A stretch of DNA of 6,322 nucleotides from DASUAL01 sp035763805. Its GTDB lineage: Bacteria; Gemmatimonadota; Gemmatimonadetes; Gemmatimonadales; GWC2-71-9. The position numbers were made by a program, and so were the translations under genes. Below the pieces are notes generated by a model that searched no databases, was not told where the DNA came from, and worked only from the letters and a program-made list of their open reading frames with translations. Numbering within the stretch: position 1 is the stretch's first letter; each line of letters opens with the position of its first letter. The stretch covers positions 1 through 6,322 of the forward strand of contig DASUAL010000056.1 of NCBI GenBank assembly GCA_035763805.1. The letters are read 5' to 3'. Below are positions 1 through 5,981 of this stretch, one piece after another.

Positions 1-1032
1 GACCAGCGTCCCCGGAATCGTCAGGAACGCCAGGGCGGTGGCCACGGTGAAGACCAGGCAGTAGCCGATCGTCATCCGCACCGCCTGGCGCGCGCGCTGC
101 TCCTGGCGGGCGCCGAGATTCTGGCCCACGAGCGCGCTCGCCGAGAGCGCGAACCCCGAGATCGCGATGAAGCCCAACCCCTCCACCTTGTGCCCCACGC
201 CCAGCGCCGCGAGCGCGGGCGTGCCGAACTGCGAGGTGAAGCGGGTGAGCCACATGTAGACCACCGAGAGCAGCACGCCGGCGAACGCCAGAGGCGCGCC
301 GACGCGGAAGATGGTCGGCACCGCCCGCCAGTCGGGGGCGTCGAACCGGATCAGGCCGCGCTTGAGCGCGATCGCGATTCCCGTGAGAAAGCCGCCGCCG
401 CGCACCATGACCGAGGCCGCCGCCGCGCCCTCGACGCCCAGCTTCGGGAATGGGCCGATGCCGGCGATGAGCAGCGGATCGAGGGCGATGCTGAGGAGCA
501 CCGAGCATGCGAGCAGGACGAACGGAGTGCGCGTGTCCCCCGAGGAGCGAAACGTCGCCTCTACGGCGAAGAAGCCGAACACGAGCGGACCGCCGAGCAG
601 CCACGTCGCGAGATACCGGTGCCCGAGCCCCGCGACCTCGGGTGGCACGGTCATCACGCGGAACAGCCAATCGGTCGCGGCGAAACCGGCGAGGCTCACC
701 ACGACCCCGGCCGCGAGCGCGTACAGCACGGCGGCGCCCGCGGCGCGGGCGGCGGCCTCGGGGATTCCCGCGCCGTGACGCCGCGCGGCGACGGCAATCA
801 GGCCGACCTCGACCATCTCCCCGAGCGAGATCAGGATCCACGTGTAGAAGCCCGCCGTCGACACCGCGGCGAGCGCTGCGGGTCCGATGAGCCGCCCCAC
901 CCAGACGGAGTCGATCAGATTGAAGGAGAGGTGGCACGCCATCATGGCGACGGCGGGGGCCGCCAGCCGGAGGATGACGGACCGGAGCGGCCCGACGGTG
1001 AGGGAGCCCGGGGCGCGGGCGAGGAGAGTCAT
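1..1032 (-). CDS. MATE-family multidrug/Na+(H+) antiporter, C-terminus cut off by the window edge
   Basis: Inner-membrane efflux protein that would export organic cations or drugs in exchange for Na+ or H+. Reading leftward from ATG 1032-1030, 344 codons stay open to position 1; families of this type are about 450 residues, so roughly the last quarter lies outside. The translation is almost entirely hydrophobic helices. TM1 carries NLIDSVWVGRL with Asp41, and a later helix carries LDPLLI with Asp185. From memory these match the two N-lobe acidic residues (Asp41, Asp184) that matter for coupling in PfMATE. The second lobe begins near residue 245 (FRVGAPLAFAG) and contains the family-typical VGQNLGA at 302-308. 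The ATG is chosen because it gives a normal MATE N-terminus and no other start lies nearby. It has no Shine-Dalgarno but sits 8 bases after a good -10 box. The family call is firm; the substrate and subfamily (NorM-like or DinF-like) cannot be told. Confidence 0.93.
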   Translation of the reverse strand, partial: MTLLARAPGSLTVGPLRSVILRLAAPAVAMMACHLSFNLIDSVWVGRLIGPAALAAVSTAGFYTWILISLGEMVEVGLIAVAARRHGAGIPEAAARAAGAAVLYALAAGVVVSLAGFAATDWLFRVMTVPPEVAGLGHRYLATWLLGGPLVFGFFAVEATFRSSGDTRTPFVLLACSVLLSIALDPLLIAGIGPFPKLGVEGAAAASVMVRGGGFLTGIAIALKRGLIRFDAPDWRAVPTIFRVGAPLAFAGVLLSVVYMWLTRFTSQFGTPALAALGVGHKVEGLGFIAISGFALSASALVGQNLGARQEQRARQAVRMTIGYCLVFTVATALAFLTIPGTLV

Positions 1033-1040
1033 GGGGGCGG

Positions 1041-1070
1041 AAGGTACGGCGGCGGAACGCGGCGGGTCAA
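1041..1070 (-). promoter_or_regulatory. Probable sigma-70-type promoter of the MATE gene, near-leaderless
   Basis: On the minus strand TTGACC (1070-1065, five of six matches to TTGACA) is followed after 18 bp by TACCTT (1046-1041, fits TAnnnT). The MATE ATG begins 8 bases further on, about where transcription should start, so the mRNA would have little or no leader. There is no Shine-Dalgarno before the ATG, which agrees. The same arrangement precedes the Mrp gene. This is pattern matching only. Confidence 0.55.
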
Positions 1071-1088
1071 CGACTGAAACGAAGACCC

Positions 1089-1104
1089 GCCGGTGTCAAC
1101 CGGC
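1089..1104 (-). terminator. Small hairpin at the end of the diguanylate cyclase gene, weak terminator candidate
   Basis: A perfect 6-bp stem, GCCGGT/ACCGGC, with a 4-base TGAC loop surrounds the TGA stop (1098-1096) of the diguanylate cyclase gene. The bases after it on the minus strand (GGGTCTTCGTTTC) are only mildly T-rich, so termination would be inefficient. It may slow or partly end transcription before the separate MATE promoter. Confidence 0.25.
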
Positions 1105-2475
1105 CCGCGACTTACTGCGCCTCTGCGCCTTGGTCCGGTAAAGGGTGCGATCCGCCGCCGAGAACAGCGCCTCGAGCGTCGCGCCGTCCCGCGGGTACAC
1201 CGCCACGCCGAGGCTGATGGAGAGCGCCGGTTGCTCGCCGTCCTGCGCCACGCGCTGGCTGACGCGCCGCGCCACTTGCCACGCCGCAGTCTCTCCGGTC
1301 TCCGGCAGGACCAACGCGAACTCGTCCCCGCCGAACCGCGCCGCCGTGTCGACCCCGCGGCACGATGCGAGCAGCGTTTCGGCCACGCGGCGCAGGGCCA
1401 GGCTCCCCACGACGTGGCCGTAGCGATCGTTGATCCTCTTCAATCCGTCCAGGTCGAGGAGCACCACGGAGAACGGCCGCTCGGTCCGCTGCGACCGTCG
1501 GATCTCCGCGCCGACGGCGTCGGCGAGCTGGCGATAGTTGGCAAGCCCCGTGAGCGGATCGCTCACCGCCAGGTGCCGTAACCGACCCTCCACGTCCTTG
1601 CGCTCCGCCACGACGGCGGCGAGCGCCAGGATCGTCAAAGCCATGACGCCCAGGAACGCCTGCAACAGGAGCAGCGATTCGTGCGGCGTCGGCTGGACGA
1701 ACGGGCCGAACCCGCGCGACGTCCCCCAGATGGCGATCCCCGACAACACCACGACGGCGGTCGCGGCTTCCCGCTGCCCGAAGCGGAACGCCGCCCAAAC
1801 GAGCAACGGGACGCAGATGAACTCGAGCGGATAGCTCTTCGTCGTGGTCGGCAGCCAGCCGCCGAACACGGCGAAGCCCACGACGATCACGCCCAGTGCC
1901 AAGGCCGCCGCCTCGAGCGCGTGGCGCCGGTCCCAGCGCACACGCGAATCCGCCGCCCACAGCATCACGGCGGGGGCGACGACCAAGGCGCCAACCGCGT
2001 CACCGAGCCACCACGTCAGCCAGATGGAGCCGTAATCGTCCCAGCGCGCGAACCCGCCGAGCGAGATCGTGGTGACGCCCGTGGTGGCGCTCACCGTCGT
2101 GCTGACCATCGCCGCGAGCAGGGCGAATTTGAAGACGTCCTGCGCGCGATCGAAGGCTTGGCGACCACGGGCGAAGCGACTGACCAGGTACGCGCCCACG
2201 AGCCCTTCGAGGGTGTTGCCCACGGCGACGCCGATGGACGTCGCTACCGAGCCCGTGGTGGTGAGATTGACGAGAAAGGCGCCGAGGAAGATCGCGGGCC
2301 AGACGCCGTAGCCGACGAGCACGAAGGCCGCGAGCGCGATGCCGGTCGGGGGCCAAACCGCGGTCGCGCTGGGGTTCACAGAGGCGAGGCGCAACCCGAG
2401 CTTGCCGGCGACGAAGTAAGCCGCGGCAAGCGCCACGAGGAGCCCCAAGCCTCTGACCAATCGCGACTGGTTCAT
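1096..2475 (-). CDS. Membrane diguanylate cyclase, MASE1 sensor plus GGDEF domain
   Basis: Makes cyclic di-GMP from two GTP at the cytoplasmic face of the inner membrane. The 459-residue protein starts with a MASE1-type integral-membrane sensor region (about residues 8-290). Its opening features are LGLLVALAAAYFVAGKLGLR and, soon after, ATAVWPPTGIALAA; about eight to nine hydrophobic segments follow. A short linker (ERKDVEGRLRHLAV) leads into the GGDEF domain (about 303-455): DPLTGLANYR 306-315, LDLDGLKRIND about 340-350, and the intact active-site loop FGGDEF 381-386. RGVD at 373-376, five residues before GGDEF, fits the RxxD inhibitory site, so product feedback is expected. The catalytic signature is complete, so the enzyme is probably active; the MASE1 ligand is unknown. 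ATG 2475 is preceded by GAGGG (2485-2481) with 5-base spacing. The gene lies 73 bp after the zinc-ribbon gene and 63 bp before the MATE gene. No EAL domain is present. Confidence 0.95.
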   Translation of the reverse strand: MNQSRLVRGLGLLVALAAAYFVAGKLGLRLASVNPSATAVWPPTGIALAAFVLVGYGVWPAIFLGAFLVNLTTTGSVATSIGVAVGNTLEGLVGAYLVSRFARGRQAFDRAQDVFKFALLAAMVSTTVSATTGVTTISLGGFARWDDYGSIWLTWWLGDAVGALVVAPAVMLWAADSRVRWDRRHALEAAALALGVIVVGFAVFGGWLPTTTKSYPLEFICVPLLVWAAFRFGQREAATAVVVLSGIAIWGTSRGFGPFVQPTPHESLLLLQAFLGVMALTILALAAVVAERKDVEGRLRHLAVSDPLTGLANYRQLADAVGAEIRRSQRTERPFSVVLLDLDGLKRINDRYGHVVGSLALRRVAETLLASCRGVDTAARFGGDEFALVLPETGETAAWQVARRVSQRVAQDGEQPALSISLGVAVYPRDGATLEALFSAADRTLYRTKAQRRSKSRAG

Positions 2476-2548
2476 CCCGTCCCTCAGGACCTGCGGACGG
2501 CGGGGCGCGCGCCTGGATCCACTTATGCCGTCATACCGTCAAGGAGGG
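2476..2548 (-). other. Spacer between zinc-ribbon and diguanylate cyclase genes: Shine-Dalgarno and short tandem repeat
   Basis: This 73-bp spacer holds the GAGGG ribosome binding site (2485-2481), 5 bases before the cyclase ATG. It also holds a two-unit 8-bp direct repeat (plus strand TGCCGTCA at 2526-2533 and TACCGTCA at 2534-2541) and a 10-bp GC palindrome (GGCGCGCGCC, 2504-2513). On the minus strand TTGACG (2542-2537) looks like a -35, but no TAnnnT box stands 16-18 bp after it, so I do not call a promoter. The cyclase may be co-transcribed with the zinc-ribbon gene. Confidence 0.4.
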
Positions 2549-2950
2549 CTAGGGCCGGGCACGAGTAACGCCGGCTCCACCCATCTCGACCGACAACTCC
2601 TCCCAGGCCACGCGAAACACGCGCTCGCAGCGCGCGCAGCGCATACTGCGTGGGGTCCTCTTGAGCGGGGCGCGATTGCGGCACGCCGGACAGACGGCGT
2701 ACTTGTCGCCCCAAGTGATCGGCAGGCCCTTCGCATCCCGAGGGCGAGCGACGACGGTCCAGAGATGCGGCACCGCGGAGACGATTCTCACGGCGCCGCG
2801 GGGCACGGGCACCTGATTCCGGTTGACGTCGAGGAGCGCCTCGCCGGGCGTGAGACTCGCCACCCGGTACCACGCCCCGCGACGCAGCCGGCAGTTCACG
2901 TCGATCCGCAAGCGCGCCCACTGCACGTCCGTCATCGCCGGTCCTGTCAC
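2549..2950 (-). CDS. Small protein of unknown function with a C-terminal MJ0042-like zinc ribbon
   Basis: I do not recognise a named function. The 133-residue protein (128 if it starts at the internal ATG) has two parts. The first, about residues 10-75, is rich in short beta-like runs (LRIDVNCRLRRGAWYRVASL, then LLDVNRNQVPVPRGAVRIV). The second, about 83-115, is a compact ribbon with Cys87-x2-Cys90-x14-Cys105-x2-Cys108, followed by ERVFRVAWEE. That spacing and the trailing aromatic/valine pattern resemble MJ0042-type zinc ribbons. The last residues (VEMGGAGVTRARP) look disordered. There is no signal peptide or membrane helix, so it is cytoplasmic. Two starts compete: GTG 2950-2948, which lies 7 bases after a TAGGGT box and would be leaderless, and ATG 2935-2933, which has AGGA (2945-2942) 6 bases upstream. 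A zinc-binding structural or nucleic-acid-contacting role is a guess. Its neighbours do not settle its job. Confidence 0.75.
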   Translation of the reverse strand: MTGPAMTDVQWARLRIDVNCRLRRGAWYRVASLTPGEALLDVNRNQVPVPRGAVRIVSAVPHLWTVVARPRDAKGLPITWGDKYAVCPACRNRAPLKRTPRSMRCARCERVFRVAWEELSVEMGGAGVTRARP

Positions 2951-2957
2951 GGGCTGT

Positions 2958-2972
2958 ACCCTATGCTATAAC
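2958..2972. promoter_or_regulatory. AT-rich promoter core between zinc-ribbon and TPR-like genes, possibly reading both ways
   Basis: This is one of the few AT-rich patches in the window. On the minus strand TAGGGT (2963-2958, TAnnnT) lies 7 bases before the GTG 2950 of the zinc-ribbon gene, and an alternative TATAGC sits at 2970-2965; neither has a good -35. On the plus strand TGC-TATAAC (extended -10, 2964-2972) lies 17 bp after CTGTCA (2944-2949), but it would read antisense into the TPR-like gene. A promoter for the zinc-ribbon gene is the more sensible reading. Confidence 0.4.
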
Positions 2973-2987
2973 GATGCCCGCGGAATG

Positions 2988-3019
2988 GTAGCGTTGCGCC
3001 GGCGCAACAGGATCGCTAC
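2988..3019. repeat. Nested inverted repeat overlapping the stop of the TPR-like gene
   Basis: A perfect 16-bp palindrome, GTTGCGCCGGCGCAAC (2993-3008), lies inside an outer 6-bp inverted pair, GTAGCG (2988-2993) and CGCTAC (3014-3019). The outer right arm contains the TAG stop of the TPR-like gene (3018-3016). As RNA the inner part folds into a 6-bp stem with a CCGG loop. On the minus strand it is followed by GCTACCATTCC, with no T run, so it is at best a weak or factor-dependent terminator. An operator just upstream of the zinc-ribbon promoter is the alternative. Confidence 0.45.
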
Positions 3020-3780
3020 GGCACGGCTTCCGGGATCTCCCGCAGGAACCGTTGGAACACGGGATTGCCCCCGAAGCGTCCCATGAGCCGCTCGACGTAG
3101 CCCCGCGCCTCGCGCTGTAGCGTCGCCCGGCCCCGAGGGTCGCGCGCCGCCTCGCGCTGGAGCGCCGCGGCGAGCACCCAGGTGGCTTCGACCTGTGCCA
3201 GGTCGCCGTCGCGTGCCACGCGACGCAGGTGACGGATGCCTGTCTCGGCGTTGCCGCTGCCGAGACCGATCAGCTTCGCCACGAAGCGCGCCAAAGCGCT
3301 CGCCCGCGCCAAGCCGTACTCGTAAACGCCGAGGCCGAGATAGCAGTCCACGCACGCCGAGTCCACCTGAAGCACCCGGCGGTAGGCGTCGCGCATCGCC
3401 TTCCCGTCCTTCGCCGCTCCCCACGAGTGGCCGTGCAGGTCGCGCTGGCGCGCGCGGTAGCCGAGCGCCGTCCCTAGCCAGAAGTCGCGCGCCGGGCCGT
3501 GGGGAACGGCGTTGGCTTTCCGAATCGCGACAGCGAGCAGGGAATCGATCCGCTGAGCCTCGTAGTCGTCGTTCTCGAGTGCCGAGGCCCACCAGATATA
3601 GGAGCTCGCCTCGAAGATCACCGGAGCGGGATCGGTCGTGTCGTGGCTGGCGAGGGTGGTGAAATACGCCGCCGCGGTGGGGAAGCCGCCCGCATACAGC
3701 GTGTCGAGCCCGGCGCGGAGGTCGGGCCGCTCCGCGCGGGGGTTCTGGAGGAGGACGAGCGTGGCGGCGAGGAGCCGCAC
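3016..3780 (-). CDS. Exported TPR-like (tetratricopeptide-related) protein of unknown function
   Basis: The 254-residue protein opens with MRLLAATLVLLQ, a short hydrophobic stretch that could be a signal peptide, so export to the periplasm is likely but not certain. The rest is helical with TPR-style spacing: DTLYAGGFPTAAAYFTTLA about 26-44, WWASALEN 63-70, FWLGTALGYRARQ 100-112, then DAYRRVLQVDSACVDCYLGL (131-150) with GLGVYEYGLARA about 149-160. This layout, with LGLGVYEY after an ASP-rich turn, resembles secreted TPR proteins I recall from Acidobacteria and Gemmatimonadota. Cys143 and Cys146 form a CxxC that could make a disulfide after export. No catalytic motif is visible. The GTG start (3780-3778) lies one base after the TGA of the Mrp gene (TGACGTG), and no Shine-Dalgarno is seen, so translation is probably coupled to Mrp. 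A protein-protein scaffold role is inferred from the repeat type only. Confidence 0.75.
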   Translation of the reverse strand: MRLLAATLVLLQNPRAERPDLRAGLDTLYAGGFPTAAAYFTTLASHDTTDPAPVIFEASSYIWWASALENDDYEAQRIDSLLAVAIRKANAVPHGPARDFWLGTALGYRARQRDLHGHSWGAAKDGKAMRDAYRRVLQVDSACVDCYLGLGVYEYGLARASALARFVAKLIGLGSGNAETGIRHLRRVARDGDLAQVEATWVLAAALQREAARDPRGRATLQREARGYVERLMGRFGGNPVFQRFLREIPEAVP

Positions 3781-3781
3781 G

Positions 3782-4879
3782 TCAGCGCGCGACGGCGGCG
3801 AGCTGTTCCGCTACGCGCTGGGCGACCTCGGCGAGCGCCGTCGCGGCGGGCGACGCCGGCTCGGCGGCGACGATCGGCCGCCCGGCGTCGGCGAGGTCGG
3901 CCAGGTGGGCCTGGAGCGGCACCTGGCCGAGCAGCGGCACGCCGAGCTCGCGCGCGAGGCGCTTCCCGCCGTCCGCGAGGAACACCTCGGTGCGCTCCCC
4001 GCAGTGCGGGCACACGAAGCCGCTCATGTTCTCGACCACGCCGATCACCGGGACACCGACGCGCTCGAACATCTTGGCTCCGCGTAAACTGTCGCCCACC
4101 GCGACCTCTTGCGGCGTCGTGACGATGATCGCGCCGCGGATGTGCACGCTCTGGGCGAGCGACAGCTGGGCATCGCCGGTCCCGGGAGGGAGATCCACCA
4201 GGAAGTAGTCGAGCTCGCCCCAGTCCACGTCGCGCAGGAACTGCTGGATCACCTTCATGATAATCGGCCCCCGCCAGATCGCCGGTGCGTCGCGCTCCAC
4301 GATCAGGCCCAACGACATGAGCTTCACGCCGTGACTCTCGAGCGGCTGGATCTTGCCGCCGCGCACGTCGGGCTTCTGGTCCACGCCCATCATGCGCGGG
4401 ATGTTGGGCCCGTAGATATCCGCATCCATCAGTCCGACGCGCTGCCCCTGCTGCGCGAGCGCCACCGCCAGGTTCACCGAGACGGTGGACTTCCCCACCC
4501 CGCCCTTGCCCGACGAGATCGCGAGGACTTTGCCGAGGGTCGGCATCTCGACCGGTGTCGGCGGAGGTGGCACAGAACCGGGTGTGGGACGGGGAGCGGT
4601 CTGGCGTGGAGCGGAACCGCCCGGCGCGGCAGTCGCGTCCGTGACGTTCACCCGCACGGTCGCCACGCCGTCCACCGACTGCACCGCCTTCCGGGCTTCG
4701 CGGGCGAGGGTGGGCGGGTCGTCGCGGGTGAGGACGAAGGTGAACGTCACCTGTCCCGCGTCATCCACCGCGAGGTCCCTTACCATGCCGGCCGAGAGGA
4801 CGTCGCGCGCGAGCCGGGGGTTCTTGAGCCGGGCGAGGGCGCGCTCGACGCGCGCTTGGAGCGTGTCGGATGGAGGCAC
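3782..4879 (-). CDS. mrp: Mrp/ApbC (NBP35-like) P-loop ATPase, iron-sulfur cluster carrier
   Basis: A cytoplasmic ATPase that, in this family, binds a bridging [4Fe-4S] cluster as a dimer and passes it to apo-proteins. From GTG 4879 it has 365 residues, normal for bacterial Mrp. Residues about 5-85 form the MIP18-like domain (ARVERALARLKNPRLARDVL, then SAGMVRDL). A proline-rich linker (about 86-112) follows, then the ATPase: deviant Walker A GKGGVGKST 124-132, DADIYGPN about 152-159, DLPPGTGD 229-236, and ENMSGF followed by VCPHC with Cys290 and Cys293, the cluster-binding CxxC. All key residues are present. GTG 4879 is preferred over the in-frame TTG 4915: it gives the usual N-terminus, and a promoter occupies the DNA between the two. 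There is no Shine-Dalgarno; a TACCTT -10 ends 6 bases upstream. One base separates its stop from the next gene, so the two form a transcription unit. Confidence 0.95.
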   Translation of the reverse strand: MPPSDTLQARVERALARLKNPRLARDVLSAGMVRDLAVDDAGQVTFTFVLTRDDPPTLAREARKAVQSVDGVATVRVNVTDATAAPGGSAPRQTAPRPTPGSVPPPPTPVEMPTLGKVLAISSGKGGVGKSTVSVNLAVALAQQGQRVGLMDADIYGPNIPRMMGVDQKPDVRGGKIQPLESHGVKLMSLGLIVERDAPAIWRGPIIMKVIQQFLRDVDWGELDYFLVDLPPGTGDAQLSLAQSVHIRGAIIVTTPQEVAVGDSLRGAKMFERVGVPVIGVVENMSGFVCPHCGERTEVFLADGGKRLARELGVPLLGQVPLQAHLADLADAGRPIVAAEPASPAATALAEVAQRVAEQLAAVAR

Positions 4880-4885
4880 GGGCGA

Positions 4886-4915
4886 AAGGTAGCCGGGGGC
4901 GAGGCAGGGGGGCAA
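4886..4915 (-). promoter_or_regulatory. Probable leaderless promoter of the mrp gene
   Basis: On the minus strand TTGCCC (4915-4910, four of six to the -35 consensus) stands 18 bp before TACCTT (4891-4886). Only 6 bases separate that box from GTG 4879, so the start codon would be the first transcribed triplet. The same TTGnCC-18-TACCTT pattern precedes the MATE gene. Confidence 0.5.
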
Positions 4916-4932
4916 CGAGCGGCGCGGCTGTG

Positions 4933-4961
4933 TTGTGCGCTCACCAGATCTGTGCTAGCCT
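4933..4961 (+). promoter_or_regulatory. Probable promoter of the exported metallo-hydrolase gene
   Basis: TTGTGC (4933-4938), a 17-bp spacer, then TAGCCT (4956-4961) preceded by TGC as an extended -10. Transcription would begin near 4968 and give a leader of about 30 bases holding the ribosome binding site AAGGAG (4986-4991), 6 bases before ATG 4998. It is divergent from the mrp promoter, with 17 bp between the two -35 boxes. Confidence 0.5.
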
Positions 4962-4997
4962 CAGGTGTCGCGGCGCCCGTGGAGAAAGGAGCGGATC

Positions 4998-5981
4998 ATG
5001 CAGCGCATCGACCACATCACCCTCGGTCTCCTGCTGCTCGCGGGGCCCGCCACAGCCGACGGTACCCTACTACCACCGCAGCGATCACAGGCCGGCGCCG
5101 TCCGAGTGACCATTCTGTCGACGATGCTCGCCGGCAATCCCGGTCGCGGGATCGGCGAGTGGGGGTTCGCGGCACTCCTCGAGGTCGACGGCCGGCGTAT
5201 CCTAATCGACACCGGAGAACGTCCGGAGACAGTGCTACGGAATGCCCAGGAGCTCGGCATCGATCTCGCCACGGTCACCGATGTAGTCCTCACGCACAAT
5301 CACTGGGACCACGTCGGCGGATTGGTGCTGCTGCGGCGGGAATTGGCCCAGCGCAACCCCGCGGCGCTCGCTCGTGCCCACGTCGCCCCGGCGATCTTCC
5401 AGAGCCGTCTCGACCCCGCGGGCCGGGAGGCCAACGGTCTCGTGCCGTTGCGCGCCGATTACGAAGCGAGCGGTGGAACGTTCATTGAGCATCGCGGCCC
5501 CGTCCAACTCATGCCCGGCGTGTGGTTCACCGGTCCGGTCCCCCGCCGCCATCAGGAGCGCAACTGGAGTGGCCGCTGGCTCCTGCAAGATCCAGCCGGC
5601 GCCGTGGAGGATACGATCCCGGAGGATGCCTCGGTCGTCGTGAACACGAAGGATGGGCTGATCATCATCACGGGGTGCGGGCATGCTGGGATCATCAATA
5701 CCGCGGAGTATGCCCGAACGCTCGTGCGGCGGGCACCGATTCACGCGGTGGTGGGCGGCCTCCACCTGTTTCCGGCTGCGGACGCGCAGCTGGCGTGGAC
5801 CGCGGCCAAGCTGCGGGAGTTCGGGCTCGCCTATCTTCTCGGGGCCCACTGCACCGGCATTGAGGCCACGTACCGCCTGCGCGAGCTCATCGGACTCACT
5901 CGCAAGACCGCGGCCGTGGGAGCGGTCGGTGCGACCTTCACGCTCGGCAAGGGGATTGATCCTCTTGCTCTTGCAGGATGA
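4998..5981 (+). CDS. Exported metallo-beta-lactamase-fold hydrolase, DHPS-like group
   Basis: A 327-residue protein with a likely signal peptide: charged start, hydrophobic ITLGLLLLAG, then a PATA cleavage region near residue 20, so it is probably periplasmic. The metallo-beta-lactamase fold is clear: HNHWDH with His100, His102, Asp104 and His105, GCGHAG with His229, and GAHCTG with His284, which together would hold a di-metal centre. GCGHAGIINT and the late HCTG are typical of the group related to archaeal proteins annotated as 7,8-dihydropterin-6-methyl-4-(beta-D-ribofuranosyl)-aminobenzene-5'-phosphate synthase. That annotation should not be copied: the protein looks exported and the real substrate is unknown. 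I do not see the usual bridging Asp of motif 4; GGLHLF (His256) lies in that region. ATG 4998 is chosen over the in-frame ATG 4965 because AAGGAG (4986-4991) stands 6 bases before it and the signal peptide then starts at residue 1. It stands alone, divergent from mrp. Confidence 0.9.
   Translation: MQRIDHITLGLLLLAGPATADGTLLPPQRSQAGAVRVTILSTMLAGNPGRGIGEWGFAALLEVDGRRILIDTGERPETVLRNAQELGIDLATVTDVVLTHNHWDHVGGLVLLRRELAQRNPAALARAHVAPAIFQSRLDPAGREANGLVPLRADYEASGGTFIEHRGPVQLMPGVWFTGPVPRRHQERNWSGRWLLQDPAGAVEDTIPEDASVVVNTKDGLIIITGCGHAGIINTAEYARTLVRRAPIHAVVGGLHLFPAADAQLAWTAAKLREFGLAYLLGAHCTGIEATYRLRELIGLTRKTAAVGAVGATFTLGKGIDPLALAG

Noticed and set aside
190..1077. A 295-codon rightward open frame
   Set aside because: It is the exact codon-register complement of the MATE gene, rich in Arg/Gly/Glu/His with no domain signature, as expected from a high-GC shadow frame.
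1070..1099. TTGACA at 1099-1094 as the -35 of the MATE promoter
   Set aside because: No TAnnnT box stands 16-19 bp downstream of it, and it lies in the hairpin at the cyclase stop; TTGACC at 1070-1065 fits much better.
1681..2568. A 295-codon rightward open frame
   Set aside because: It lies opposite the diguanylate cyclase gene, which has clear MASE1 and GGDEF motifs; its own composition is low-complexity Arg/Asp/Gly.
4913..4915. TTG as an upstream start for mrp
   Set aside because: It would add 12 residues unlike Mrp N-termini and place the likely promoter inside the coding region.
4965..4967. Upstream in-frame ATG for the metallo-hydrolase
   Set aside because: It lacks a ribosome binding site, lies at the predicted transcription start, and would bury the signal peptide behind a charged extension.
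4109..5488. A 459-codon rightward open frame spanning mrp antisense and the start of the metallo-hydrolase gene
   Set aside because: It crosses two well-supported genes and their promoters in other frames and shows no family motif.
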